From positions 555,001 through 619,000 of the forward strand of contig JAEMWC010000283.1 in the NCBI GenBank assembly GCA_016490735.1: DNA of 64,000 nt, read 5' to 3'. Position 1 is the stretch's first letter; every line of letters begins with the position of its first letter. This DNA is from Pachyseris speciosa (lineage: Eukaryota; Cnidaria; Anthozoa; Scleractinia; Pachyseridae). Below are positions 12,201-27,200 of the stretch, one piece after another. Under the pieces are notes generated by a model. It made no database searches. It saw only the letters and a list, made by a program, of their open reading frames with translations, and had not been told where the DNA came from. The translations under genes were made by a program, and so were the position numbers.

Positions 12201-15200
12201 GACCGCCCTCATGTGGCTTTGATAGCTCAGTTGGGAGAGCACTGCACCGGCATCGCAGAGGTCGTGGGTTCGAATCCAACTCAGAGCCTGAAAATTTTAT
12301 TCAGGTCTCTGTTCTAGTAGTGTTGCGGCCGCACTTGCATTAATGACCGTCATCACTCAATTGCTACTATGGACAAAATTAATTTCAAATACAGCAGAAT
12401 TCATTTATGTATTAGCAGTGAACCTAATAAAATGTTAGGATTACCCAAGCCAACGTTTTGAAATCTATACCTAATTTAATAGAAGAGGTCTATATCCACG
12501 CTAGCTTCATACTTTAGAAGAAATGCAGCGCCCAAGGTGATGAATAGGCTAGTTTCTAATTGTGGAAGAACAAAGCAACCAAGTCGGCGTTTAGGCGAAT
12601 AATTTGAATTTCGCTTTGTTGTTAACAAAGGAAAATGCAAATTATTCCCATGAACCTCGACTTGGTTCTTTTGTTGTCCCACAATTAGAAACAAGCCTAT
12701 TGAAAAATATAAGAAAAATTAAAACTTCATGTTTGAGGATTTACCTGATATATGTCGCATCGGTTAGACAATGATACTACTAGAGACCGGGTCAAAGACC
12801 TTTTTATTTAGTGACTAAGGTTCTTTGGCTACTCTAAATTGCACGTTCATTGTCAATGTAGCTGTGGTTCACTATACTTTCTTGCCTTATGGTAGGAACC
12901 AAATCTTGGTACTTACAAGTACTCCAGTCTCGACAGATTGGTGAATATTCCAAGCGGAAGGTATTGAAGCCCATTGTTCCTTAAATCCCTGCAAGGATAA
13001 ATAAGCCTTGTCAACATTGGTAGTCATTGGCATTTGCCTGGTAAATACTCAGCATTGGTAATTATAAAATGTTCAAATTATTACGCGCGTTCTGGTTAGT
13101 GGAATTCAGAGCTTTATTTCTTAACATATGCACATGCAGTACGTCACGCTTCTGCATCGTGGAATTATAATACACGCGGGGTACGTCACAAGTGTGAGCG
13201 CATGCAAATCTCTGGACATTTTGCATTGAGGAGTATTCCTAGCGGAGGGCCTTGAAGGTGATTTTGATCTAAATACCTGCAAGAAAAATTAAGCCTTGTC
13301 ATCCATCGTAGTGATAAGCATTGCTTTACTAAATAATTAGGTATGGCAATAAAACGATACTGTACTGATCGGATTCGCTTCACTACCGATAGAAATAATA
13401 AGGGGTGACAATTTTCGCATTTAGAGACTAACGTGTTCGTTTTAAACAAAACTGATAAGTTTAGTCAACTGACTCATGAAATAAGTAAGGAAGTCTCACC
13501 CAAAAAATGTTTGTTGAAAAAAGAGTCCACGAGAATGAACTTAAATCTAAAGATTTGTAGTTTTTTGACTGAATATAACATGTTACTTTATGTAATTCTG
13601 TAGCTTTCAGTATTTTTTCTCATGTTTTTTTTCTTTTTTAATTAAATAAGAAAAGTAAGAAAAACAAAACTGAAATCGAACAGCTTGCAGAGAGGAAGAG
13701 ATTTCTCTTTCTGCAATCAGGAAGAGTTTACAAAGTTAACGAAGGTAACCATAGAAGGTGTGATCGAAGATACCGACGCCACTACAATGGTTGTCTTTTC
13801 GGAAAGCTAGGCTTAGTTATTCAGCCTTTCAAGCAAATTTTGAACAGCTTTTGGTTACAAGAGAGACTGTCTCTCCTTGAATAATGTTTGCTAATAATGC
13901 CTTAATTATAGCAGAATGTAGTAAAGGCAAAAGGCGCTCATCTGCTTCTTAACATTTTACTTCATAAACTTTTTTTTAATTTTTTTAAAGGATGCCACCA
14001 CTTTGAGCAATATCTAAGTGTTTTCATGCGGTAAAAATTTGCTATTTGTACCAACCGCCCTTTAAAATGTTTTACCGTGTGTATTCGCCTACAAATTGAA
14101 CAGAATTCATTGATGAATTAGCAGTGAACCTAATGAAATGTAGAATTAGCCATGCGAACCTTTGTAAATCTATACGTAATGTGACAGAAGTTGTCTATAT
14201 ACACACATGCTTCATACTTTAGACGAAGTGGAACACCCTAGGTGATGAATAGGCTCGTTTCGAATTGTGGAACAACAAAGCAACCCAGTCGAGGTCTAGG
14301 CCACCAATTTGCCTTTTCCTTTTTTTTTTTTTTTAGCAAAATAAAATGCAAAATCTTTCCCTGAACCTCGACTGCGTTGATTTGTTGTCCCACAATTCGA
14401 AACAACCCTATTGTAAACAATAAGAAAAATTAAAAATTTATGTTTGCGGATTAACCTCATGTATCTCGCACAGTATAGATAATGGCACTACTAAAGGCCG
14501 GGTCAAAGACCTTATTATTTAGTGGCTAAGATTCTTTGGCTACTCTAAATCGCACGTTCATTGTCATTGTAGCAGTGGTTCACTATACTTTCTTGCCTTA
14601 TGGTAAGAACCAAATCTTGCTACTTACAAGGACTCCAGTCTCGACAGATTGGTGAATATTCCAAGCGGAAGGTGTTGAAGCTCATTGTTTTTTAAAACCC
14701 TGCAAGGATAACTAAGCCTTGTCAACATTGGTAGTCATTGGCATTTGCCTGGTAAATACTATGCATTGGTAACTATAAAATGTTCAAATTATTACGCGCG
14801 TTATAGTTAGTGGAATTCAGTGCATTATATCTTAACATATGCACACGCAGTACGTCACGCTTGTGCATCGTGGAATTATAATGCACGCGGGGTACGTCAC
14901 ACGTGTGAGCGCATGCAAATCTCTGGACATTTTGCATTGAGGAGTATTCCTAGCGGAAGGCCTTGAAGGTGATTGTGATCTAAATACCTGCAATCGATTG
15001 TAGTGATAAGCATTGCTTTACTAAATAATTAGGTATGGCAATAAAACGATACTGTACTGATCGGATTCGCTTGACTACGGATAGAAATAATAAGGAGTGA
15101 CAATTTCCGCATTTAGAGAGTAACGTGTTAATTTTAAACAAAACTGATAAGTTTAGGATCCATGAGAATGAACTTAAATCTAAAGATTTGTAGTTTTTTG

Positions 15201-18200
15201 ACTGAATATAACATGTTACCTTATGTAATTCTGTAGCCTTCAGTGTTTCTTATCTTGTTTTTTTTTTTTTGTTTTTTTTTTTTTAATAAAAAGCAAAACA
15301 AAACAAAACAACACTGAAATCGAACAGCTACCAGAGAGGAAGAGATTTCTCTTTCTCCAATCAGGTAGAGTTTACAAAGTTAACGAATGTAACCATAGAA
15401 GGTGGGATCGGAGATACCGATGCCACTAAATGGTTGTCTTTTCGGAAAGCTAGGCTTAGTTATTCAGCCTTTCAAGCAAATTTTGAACAGCTTTTGCTTA
15501 CAAGTGAGACTGTCTCTCCTTTAATAATATTTGTTAATAATGCCTTAATCATAGCAGAGTGCAGTAAAGGCAAAAGGCGCTAATTTTCTTCTTAACATTT
15601 TACTTCATAAATTTTTTTTAATTTGTTTAAAGAGTGCTACGGATAGAAATAATAAGGAGTGACAATTTCCGCATTTAGAGAGTAACGTGTTCATTTTAAA
15701 CAAAACTGATAAGTTTAGTTTACTGACTCATGAAATAAGTAAGGAAGTCTCACCCAAAAAATGTTTGCTGAAAAAAGGGTCCATGAGAATGAACTTAAAT
15801 GTAAAGAGTTGTAGTTTTTTTGACTCAATATAACATGTTACTTTATGTAATTCTGTAGCCTTCAGTATTTCTTATCTTGTTTTTCTTTTTTGGTTTTTTT
15901 GTTTTCAATTAAAAAACAAAACAAAACAAAACTGAAATCGAACAGCTACCAGAGATGAAGAGATTTCTCTTTCTCCCCGCATGAGGTAGAAATTAGAAAG
16001 TTAACGAATGTAACCATAGAAGGTGTGATCGGAGATCCCGATGCCACTAAATAGTTGTGTTTTCGGAAAGCTAGGCTTAGTTATTCAGCCTTTCAAGCCT
16101 ATTGAAAACAAGAAAAATTAAAAATTGATGTTTGCGCATTAATCTCATAGATCTCGAACTGGTTAGATAATGACACTACTAAAGGCCGGGTCAAACACCT
16201 TATTATTTAGTGACTAAGGTTCTTTAGCTACTGTAAATTGCACGTTCATTGTCAATGTAGCAGTGTTTCATTATACTTTCTTGCCTTATGGTAAGAACCA
16301 AATCTTGCTACTTACAAGTACTCCAGCCTCGACAGATTGGTGAATATTCCAAGCGGAAGGTGTTGAAGCTCATTGTTACTTAAACTCCTGCAAGAATAAC
16401 TAGGCCTTGTCATCAGTGGTACTCATTCCCATTTGCTTGGTAAATACACAACATTGGTAACTATGAAAAGTTCAAATTATTACGCGCGTTATGAATAGTC
16501 GAATTGAGTGCATTATTTCTTAACATATACACGCGCACTACGTCACGCTTGTGCATCGTGGAATTATAATGCACGCGGGGTACGTCACAAGTGTGAGCGC
16601 ATGCAAATCTCTGGACATTTTGCATTGAGGAGTATTCCTAGCGGAAGGCCTTGAAGGTGATTGTGATCTAAATACCTGCAATCCATCGTAGTGATAAGCA
16701 TTGCTTTACTAAATAATTAGGTATGGCAATAAAACGATACTGTACTGATCGGATTCGCTTGACTACGGATAGAAATAATAAGGAGTGACAATTTCCGCAT
16801 TTAGAGAGTAACGTGTTAATTTTAAACAAAACTGATAAGTTTAGGATCCATGAGAATGAACTTAAATCTAAAGATTTGTAGTTTTTTGACTGAATATAAC
16901 ATCTTACTTTATGTAACATGCATAACATAACGAAACAAGCCTATTGTAAACAATAAGAAAAATTAAAAATTTATGTTTGCGGATTAACCTCATATATCTC
17001 GCACAGTTCAGATAATGACACTACTAAACGCCGGGTCAGAAACGTTATTATTTAGTGGCTAAGGTTCTTTGGCTACTCTAAATCGCACGTTCATTGTCAT
17101 TGTCCCATAATTCGAAAAAAGCCTACTGAAAAATATAAGAAAACTTAAAAATTGATGTTTCTGGATTAATCTCATATATCTCGCACTGGTTAGATAATGA
17201 CACTACTAAACGCCGGGTCAAACACCTTATTATTTAGTGACTAAGGTTTTTTGGCTACTCTAAATTGCACGTTCATTGTCAATGTAGCAGTGGTTCACTA
17301 TACTTTCTTGCCTTATGGTAAGAACAAAAACTTGGTACTTACAAGTACTCCAGTCTCGACAGATTGGTGAATATTCCAACCGGAAGGTGTTGAACCTTAT
17401 TGTTACTTAAACGCCTGCAAGAATAACTATGTCTTGTCATCAGTGGCACTTATTCGCATTTGCTTGGTAAATACACAACATTGGTAATTATAAAATATTC
17501 AAATTATTACGCGCGTTATGAATAGTCATATTGAGTGCATTATATCTTTACATATGCACGCGCACCAGGTCACGCTTGTGCATTGTGGAATTATAATTAA
17601 CCCGAGGTACGTCACAAGTGTGCGCGCGTGCTTATCTCTAGACATTTTGCATTGAGGAGTATTTCTAGCGGAAGATCTTAAAGGTGATACTGATCTAAAT
17701 ACCTGAAAGTATAATTAAGCCTTGTCATCTATCGTAGTGATAAGCATTGCTTTACTAAATAATTAGGTATGGCAATAAAACGATACTGTAATGATCGGAT
17801 TCGCTTCACTACCGATAGAAATAATAAGGGGTGACAGTATTCGCATTTAGAGACTAACGTGTTCGTTTTAAACAAAACTGATAAGTTTAGTCAACTGACT
17901 CATGAAATAAGTAAGGAAGTCTCACCCAAAAAATGTTTGTTGAAAAAAGAGTCCACGAGAATGAACTTAAATCTAAAGATTTGTAGTTTTTTGACTGAAT
18001 ATAACATGTTACTTTATGTAATTCTGTAGCTTTCAGTATTTTTTCTCATGTTTTTTTTTTCTTTTTTAATTAAATAAGAAAAGTAAGAAAAACAAAACTG
18101 AAATCGAACAGCTTGCAGAGAGGAAGAGATTTCTTTTTCTGCAATCAGGAAGAGTTTACAAAGTTAACGAAGGTAACCATAGAAGGTGTGATCGAAGATA

Positions 18201-21200
18201 CCGACGCCACTACAATGGTTGTCTTTTCGGAAAGCTAGGCTTAGTTATTCGCATTAGCCATGCGAACCTTTGTAAATCTATACGTAATGTGACAGAAGTT
18301 GTCTATATACACACATGCTTCATACTTTAGACGAAGTGGAACACCCTAGGTGATGAATAGGCTTGTTTCGAATTGTGAAAGATCAAAGCAACCCAGTCGA
18401 GGTCTAGGCCATCAATTTGCCTTTTCCTTTTTTTTTTTTAGCGAAATAAAATGCAAAATCTTTCCCTGATCCTCGACTGGGTTTATTTGTTGTCCCACAA
18501 TTCGAAACAAGCCTATTGTAAACAATAAGAAATATTAAAAATTTATGTTTGCGGATTAACCTCATATATCTCGCACAGTTCAGATAATGACACTACTAAA
18601 GGCCGGGTCAAACACCTTCTTATTTAGTGGCTAAGGTTATTTGGCTACTCTAAATCGCAGGTTGATTGTCATTGTAGCAGTGGTTTACTATACTTTCTTG
18701 CCTTATGGTAAGAACCAAATCTTGCTACTTACAAGGACTCCAGTCTCGACAGATTGGTGAATATTCCAACCGGAAGATGTTGAGGTTTATTGATCCATAC
18801 ATACCTACAAGAATAACTAAGTCTTGTCAACACTGGTAGTGATTGGTATTTGCCTGGTAAATACTCAGCATTGGTAATTCTAAAATGTTTTAAAATCTAT
18901 ACGTAATTTAATAGAAGCTGTCTATATACACGCGAGCTTCATACTTTAGAAGAAATCCAGCGCCCAAGGTGATGAATAGGCTAGTTTCCAATTGCGAAAG
19001 AACAAAGCAACCAAGTCGACGTTTGGGCGAAGAATTTGAACTTCGCTTTGTTGTTAACAAAGGAAAATGCACATTATTCCCGAAAACCTCGACTTGGTTC
19101 TTTTGTTGTCCCAAAATTCGAAACAAGCCTATTGAAAAATATAAGAAAAATTAAAAATTGATGTTTCCGGATTAATCTCGTATATCTCGCACTGGTTAGA
19201 TAATGACCCTACTAAAGGCCGGGTCAAACACCTTATTATTTAGTGACTAAGGTTCTTTGGCTACTCTAAATTGCACGTTCATTGTCAATGTAGCAGTGGT
19301 TCACAATACTTTCTTGCCTTATGGTAAGAACCAAATCTTGGTACTTACAAGTACTCCAGCCTCGATAGATTGGTAAATATTCCAACCGGTAGGTGTTGAA
19401 CCTCATTGTTACTTAAACGCCTGCAAGAATAACCATGCCTTGTCATCACTGGCACTCATGTAGCAGTGGTTCACTATACTTTCTTGCCTTATGGTAAGAA
19501 CCAAATCTTGGTACTTACAAGTACTCCAGCCTCGACAGATTGGTGAATATTCCAACCGGAAGGTGTTGAACCTTATTGTTACTTAAACGCCTGCAAGAAT
19601 AACCATGCCTTGTCATCACTGGCACTCAGTCGAATTTGCTTGGTAAATACACAACATTGCTAATGATAAAATATTCAAATTATTACGCGCGTTATGAATA
19701 GTCGAATTGTGTGCATTATATCTTTACATATGCACGCGCACTAGGTCACGCTTGTGCATTGTGGAATTCTAATTCACCCGAGGTACGTCACAAGTGTGCG
19801 CGCGTGCTTATCTCTAGACATTTTGCATTGAGGAGTATTTCTATTGGAAGATCTTAAAGTTGATTGTGATCTAAATACCTGCAAGTATAATTAAGCCTTC
19901 TCATCCATCGTAGTGATAAGCATATCTTTACTAAATAATTAGGTATGGCAATAAAACCGTACTGTACTGATCGGATTCGCTTCACTACCGATAGAAATAA
20001 TAAGGGGTGACAGTTTCGGCATTTAGAGAGTAACGTGCTCATTTATAACAAAACTGATAAGTTTAGTCAACAGACTCATCAAATAAGTAAGGAAGTTTAA
20101 CTAAAAAATGTTTGGTTGAAAAAAGAGTCCGTGAGAATGAACTTAAATCTAAAGATTTGTAGTTTTTTGACTGAATATAACATTTTACTTTATGTAATTC
20201 TGTAGCCTTCAGTATTTCTTCTCATGTTTTTTTTTTCTTTTTTCATTAAATAAGAAAAGTAAAAAAAAAAAAACTCGAACAGCTTCCAGAGAGGAAGAGA
20301 TTTCTCTTTCTGCAATCAGGTAGAGTTTTCAAAGTTAACGAAGGTAACCATAGAAGGCGTGATCCAAGATACCGACGCCACTACAATGGTTGTCTTTTCG
20401 GAAAGCTAGGCTTAGTTATTCACCATTTCAAGCAAATTTTTAACAGCTTTTGGTTACAAGAGAGACTGTCTCTCCTTGAATAATGTTTGCTAATAATGCC
20501 TTAATCATAGCAGAATGCAGTAAAGGCAAAAGGCGCTCATCTGCTGCTTAACATTTCACTTCATAAACTTTCTTTTAATTTGTTTAAAGCGTGCCATCAC
20601 TTTGAACAATGCCTAAGTGTTTCATTCCGGTAAAAATTTGCTGTTTGTCCCTCCCGCTCTTTAAAATGTTTTACCGTGTGTATTCGCCTAGAAATACAGT
20701 AGACTTCATTGATGTATTAGCAGTGAACCTAATGAAATGTTACGATAACCCACGCCAATGTTTTGAAACCTATAAGTAATTTAATAGAAGCTGTCTATAT
20801 ACACGCGAGCTTCATACTTTAGAAGAAATGCAGCGCCCAAGGTGATGAATAGGCTAGTTTCGAATTGTGGAAGAACAAAGCAACCAAGTCGACGTTTAGG
20901 CAAATAATTTGCATTGCGCTTTGTTGTTAACAAAGGAAAATGCAAATTATTCCCCTGAACCTCGACTTGGTTCTTTTGTTGTCCCACAATTCGAAACAAG
21001 CCTATTGAAAAATATAAGAAAAATTAAAACATGATTTTTGCGGATTAACCTCAAAGATGTTGCACCGGTTAGACAATGGCACTACATGACACCGGGTCAA
21101 AGACCTTATTATTTAGTGACTAAGGTTCTTTGGCTACTCTAAATTGCACGTTCATTGTTAATGTAGCAGTGGTTCACTACACTTTCTTGCCTTATGGTAA

Positions 21201-24200
21201 GAACCAAATCTTGGTACTTACAAGTACTTTAGGCTCGACAGATTGGTGAATATTCCAACCGGAAGGTGTTGAAGTTTATTGATCCATAAATACCTGCAAG
21301 AATAACTAAGTCTTGTCAACACTGGTAGTGATTGGCATTTGCCTGGTAAATACTCAGCATTGGTAATTATAAAATGTTGAAATTATTACGCGCGTTATTC
21401 TTAGTCGAAATGAGTGCATTATATCTTAACATATGCACGCGCACTAAGTCACGCTTGTGCATTGTGGAATTATAATGCACGCGGGGTACGTCACATGTGT
21501 GAGCGCATTCAAATCTCTGGACATTTTGCATTGAGGAGTATTCCTAGCGGAAGGCCTTGAAGATGATTGTGATCTAAATACCTGCAGGAATAATTAAGCT
21601 TTGTCATTCCTCGTAGAGATAAGCATTGCTTTACGAAATATTTAGGTATGGCAATAAAACGAAACTGTACTGATCGGATTCGCTTGACTATGGATAGAAA
21701 TAATAAGGAGTGACAATTTTCGCATTTAGAGAGTAACGTGTTCATTTTAAACAAAACTGATAAGTTTAGTTAACAGACTCATCAAATAAGTAAGGAAGTT
21801 TCACTAAAAAAAAGTTTGTAAAAAAAGAGTCCGTGAGAATGAACTTAAATCTAAAGATTTGTAGTTTTTTGACTGAATATAACATTTTACTTTATGTAAT
21901 TCTGTAGCCTTCAGTATTTCTTATCTTATTTTTTTCTTTTTTAATTAAAAAACAAAATAAAAAAAAACAAAACTGAAATCGAACAGCTTCCAGAGAGGAA
22001 GAGATTTCTCTTTCTGCAATCAGGTAGAGTTTACAAAGTTAACGAAGGTAAACATAGAAGGTGTGATCCAAGATACCGACGCCACTACAATTGTTGTCTT
22101 TTCGGAAAGCTAGGCTTAGTTATTCAGACTTTCATGCAAATTCTGAATAGCTTTTGGTTACAAGTGAGACTGTCTCTCCTTGAATAACGTTTGCCAATAA
22201 TGCTTTAATCATAGCAGAATGCAGTAAAGGCAAAAGGCGCTCATCTGCTGCTTAACATTTCACTTCATAAACTTTCTTTTAATTTGTTTAAAGCGTGCCA
22301 TCACTTTGAACAATGCCTAAGTGTTTCATTCCGGTAAAAATTTGCTATTTGTCCCTCCCGCTCTTTAAAATGTTTTACCGTGTGTATTCGCCTACAAATA
22401 CAGTAGACTTCATTGATGTATTAGCAGTGAACCTAATGCAATGTTAGGATTACCCACGCCAATGTTTTGAAACCTATAAGTAATTTAATAGAAGCTGTCT
22501 ATATACACGCGAGCTTCATACTTTAGAAGAAATGGAGCGCCAAAGGTGATGAATAGGCTAGTTTCGAATTGTGGAAGAACAAAGCAACCAAGTCGACGTT
22601 TAGGCGAACAATTTGCATTGCGCTTTGTTGTTAACAAGGGAAAATGCAAATTATTCCCCTGAACCTCGACTTGGTTCTTTTGTTGTCCCACAATTCGAAA
22701 CAAGCCTATTGAAAAATATAAGAAAAATTAAAACATGATTTTTGCGGATTAACCTCAAATATGTTGCACCGGTTAGACAATGGCACTACAAGACACCGGG
22801 TCAAAGACCTTATTATTTAGTGACTAAGGTTCTTTGGCTACTCTAAATCGCACGTTCATTGTCAATGTGGCAGTGGTTCACTATACTTTCTTGCCTTATG
22901 GTAAGAACCAAATCTTGGTACTTACAAGGACTTTAGGCTCGACAGATTGGTGAATATTCCAACCGGAAGGTGTTGAAGCTCATTGTTACTTAAACTCCTG
23001 CAAGAAAAACTAAGTGTTCTCATCACTGGTTGTCATTGGCATTTGCCTGGTAAATACTCAGCATTGGTAATTATAAAATATTCAAATTATTACGCGCGTT
23101 ATGGTTAGTCGAATTGAATGCATTATATGTTAACATATGCACCCGCACTAATTCATGCTTGTGCATTGTGGAAATATAATGCACTCAGGGTACGTCACAA
23201 GTGTGCGCGCGTGAAAATTTCTAGAAATTTTGCATTAAGGAGTATTTCTAGCGGAAGATCTTAAACGTGATTGTGATCTAAATACCTGCAAGTATAATTA
23301 AGCCTTTTCATCCATCGTAGTGATAAGCATTGCTTTACTAAATAATTAGGTATGGCAATAAAACGATACTGTACTGATCGGATTCGGTTGACTACAGATA
23401 GAAAAAATAAGGGGTGACAATTTCGGCATTTAGAGAGTAACGTGTTAATTTTAAACAAAACTGAAAAGTTTCGTCAACAGACTCATCAAATAAGTAAGGA
23501 AGTTTCACTAAACAAATGTTTGTTGAAAAAAAGAGTCCGTGAGAATGCACTTAAATCTAAAGATTTGTAGTTTTTTGACTGAATATAACATTTTACTGTA
23601 TGTAATTCTGTAGCTTTCAGTATTTCTTATCTTTTTTTTTTCCTGTTTTATTTAAAAAACAAAAGAAATAAAAAACAAAACTGAAATCGAACAGCTACCA
23701 GAGAGGAAGAGATTTCTCTTTCCGCAATCAGGTAGAGTTTACAAAGTTAACGAAGGTAACCTTAGAAGGTGTGATCGGAGATACTGATGGCACTAAATGG
23801 TTGTCTTTTCGGAACGCTAGGCTTAGTTATTAAGCCTTGATGTTTTAAGCAAATTTTTAACAGCTATTGGTTACAAGTGAGACTTTCTCTCCTTGAATAA
23901 CGTTTCCTAACAATGCCTTAATCATAGCAGAATGCAGTAAAGGCAAAAGGCGCTCATCTGCTGCTAAACATTTCACTTCATAAATTTTTTTTAAAATTTG
24001 TTTAAAGAGTGCCATCACTTTAAACAATGTCTAAGTGTTTCATTCCGGTAAACATTTGCTATTTGTCCCTCCCGCTCTTTAAAATATTTTCCCGTGTGTA
24101 TTCGCCTACAAATACAGCAGAATTCATTGATGTATTAGCAGTAAACCGAATGCAATGTTAGGATTACCCACGCCAATGTTTTGAAATCTATACGTAATTT

Positions 24201-27200
24201 AATAGAAGCTGTCTATATACACGCGAGCTTTACACTTTAGAAGAAATGGAGCGCCCAAAGTGATGAATAGGCTAGTTTCGAATTGTGAAAGAACAAAGCA
24301 ACCAAGTCGACGTTTAGGCGAATAATTTGAATTTCGCTTTGTTGTTAACAAAGGAAAATGCAAATTATTCCCCTGAACCTCAACTTGGTTCTTTTGTTGT
24401 CCCACAATTTGAAACAAGCCTATTGAAAAATATAAGAAAAATTAAAAATTGATGTTTCCGGATTAATCTCGTATATCTCGCACTAGTTAGATAATGACAC
24501 TGCTAAAGGCCGGGTCAAACACCTTATTATTTAGTGACTAAGGTTTTTTCACTACTCTAAATTGCACGTTCATTGTCAATGTAGCAGTGGTTCACTATAC
24601 TTTCTTGCCTTATGGTAAGAACCAAATCTTGGTACTTACAAGTACTTTAGGCTCGACAGATTGGTGAATATTCCAACCGGTAGGTGTTGAACCTCATTGT
24701 TACTTAAATGCCTGCAAGAATAACTATGCCTTGTCTTCACTGGCACTCAGTCGCATTTGCTTGGTAAATACACAACATTGCTAATTTTAAACAAAACTGA
24801 AAAGTTTAGTCAACAGACTCATCAAATAAGTAAGGAAGTTTAACTAAAAAAATGTTTGGTTGAAAAAAGAGTCCGTGGGAATGAACTTAAATCTAAAGAT
24901 TTGTAGTTTTTTGACTGAATATAACATTTCACTTTATGTAATTCTGTAGCCTTCAGTATTTCTTCTCATGTTTTTTTTTCTATTGTAATTAAATAAGAAA
25001 AGTAAAAAAAACAAAACTGAACTCAAACAGCTTCCAGAGAGGAAGAGATTTCTCTTTCTGTAATCAGGTAGAGTTTACAAAGTTAACGAAGGTAACCATA
25101 GAAGGTGTGATCGAAGATACCGACGCCACTACAATGGCTGTCTTTTCGCAAAGCTAGGCTTAGTTATTCACCCTTTCAAGCAAATTTTGAGCAGCTTTTG
25201 GTTACAAGAGAGACTGTCTCTCCTTGAATAATGTTTGCTAATAATGCCTTAATCATAGCAGAATGCAGTAAAGGCAAAAGGCGCTCATCTGCTGCTTAAC
25301 ATTTTACTTCATAAACTTTTTTTTTTTAAAGAGTGCTACCACTTTGAGCAATATCTAAGTGTTTTCATCCGGTAAAAATTTGCTATTTGTACCACCCGCT
25401 CCTTAAAATGTTTTACCGTGTGTATTCGCCTACAAATTGAACAGAATTCATTGATGAATTAGCAGTGAACCTAATGAAATATAGGATTAGCCATGCGATC
25501 CTTCGTAAATCTATACGTAATGTGATAGAAATTTCCTATATACACACATACTTCATACTTTAGACGAGGTGGAACACCCTAGGCGATGAATGGGCTAGTT
25601 TCGAATTGTGGAAGAACAAAGCAACCCAGTCGAGGTCTAGGCCATCAATTTGCCTTTTCCTTTGTTTTTTAGCAAAATAAAATGCAAATTCTTCCTCTGA
25701 ACCTCGACTGGGTTCATTTGTTGTCCCACAATTCGAAACAAGAATATTGTAAACAATAAGAGAAATAAAGAATTGATGTTTCCAGAATAACCTCATATAT
25801 CTGGCACACCTTAGATAGTGACACTAATAAAGGCCGGGCAAAGAACTTGTTATTTAGTGGCTAAGGTTCTTTGGCTACTCTAAATTGCACGTTGATTGTC
25901 ATTGTAGCAGTGGTTCACTATACTTTCTTGCCTTATGGTAAGAACCAAATCTTGGTACTTACAAGGACTTTAGGCTCGACAGATTGGTGAATATTCCAAC
26001 CGGAAGGTGTTGAAGTTTATTGATCCATAAATACCTGCAAGAATAACTAAGTCTTGTCAACACTGGTAGTGATTGGCATTTGCCTGGTAAATACTCAGCA
26101 TTGGTAATTATAAAATGTTCAAATTATTACGCGCGTTATCCTTAGTCGAAATGAGTGCATTATATCTTAACATATGCACGCGCACTAAATCACGCTTGTG
26201 CATTGTGGAATTATAATGCACGCGGGGTACGTCACATGTGTGAGCGCATTCAAATCTCTGGACATTTTGCATTGAGGAGTATTCCTAGCGGAAGGCCTTG
26301 AAGATGATTGTGATCTAAATACCTGCAAGAATAATTAAGCCTTGTCATCCCTCGTAGAGATAAGCATTGCTTTACTAAATATTTAGGTATGGCAATAAAA
26401 CGAAACTGTACTGATTGGATTCTCTTGACTATGGATAGAAATAACAAGAAGTGACAATTTTCGCATTTAGAGAGTAACGTGCTCATTTTAAACAAACTGA
26501 TAAGTTTAGTCAACAGACTCATCAAATAAGTAAGAAAGTTTAACTAAAAATAAGTTTGTTAAAAAAAGAGCCCGTGAGAATGAACTTAAATCTAAAGATT
26601 TGTAGTTTTTTGACTGAATATAACATTTTACTTTATGTAATTCTGTAGCCTTCAGTATTTCTTATCTTGTTTTTTTTCTTTTTCAATTAAAAAACAAAAT
26701 AAAAAAAAACAAAACTGAAATCGAACAGCTTCCAGAGAGGAAGAGATTTCTCTTTCTGCAATCAGGTAGAGTTTACAAAGTTAACCAAGGTAACCATAGA
26801 AGGTGTAATCCAAGATACCGACGCCACTACAATGGTTGTCTTTTCGGAGAGCTAGGCTTAGTTATTTAGACTTTCATTCAAATTTTAAATAGCTTTTGGT
26901 TATAAGTGAGACTCTCTCTCCTTGAATAACGTTTGCTAATAATGCTTTAATCATAGCAGAATGCAGTAAAGGCAAAAGGCGCTCATCTGCTGCTTAACAT
27001 TTCACTTCATAAACTTTCTTTTAATTTGTTTTAAAGCGTGCCATCACTTTGAACAATGCCTAAGTGTTTCATTACGGTAAAAATTTGCTGTTTGTCCCTC
27101 CCGCTCTTTAAAATGTTTTACCGTGTGTATTCGCCTACAAATACAGTAGACTTCATTGATGTATTAGCAGTGAACCTAATGAAATGTTAGGATAACCCAC

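Larger units (their letters stand above)
11487..12398. mobile_element. retroposon-like cluster of tRNA-like units with 12-bp duplication
   Basis: The array unit is interrupted here and resumes with the same 12 bases AAATACAGCAGA on both sides (11487-11498 and 12387-12398), a target-site duplication. The 888-bp insert is built of about 243-bp units, each with a tRNA-like head, a T-run and a GCGGCCGC-containing tail. About one and a third units run minus (11499-11829), then a head-to-head join near 11830 is followed by about two and a third units running plus (11830-12386). The unit resembles a tRNA-derived SINE, but tandem inverted multimers are not usual for SINEs. Confidence 0.75.

Noticed and set aside
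11569..12288. Functional tRNA-Ala(GGC) genes
   Set aside because: C at position 33, an A-C pair closing the anticodon stem, an anticodon not usual in eukaryotes and location inside a retroposon-like multimer.
13186..13276. Alternative donor GTGACG 15 nt beyond the pseudo-exon end, which would keep phase 2
   Set aside because: It is a poor donor without G at +5, and several copies have a stop before it.
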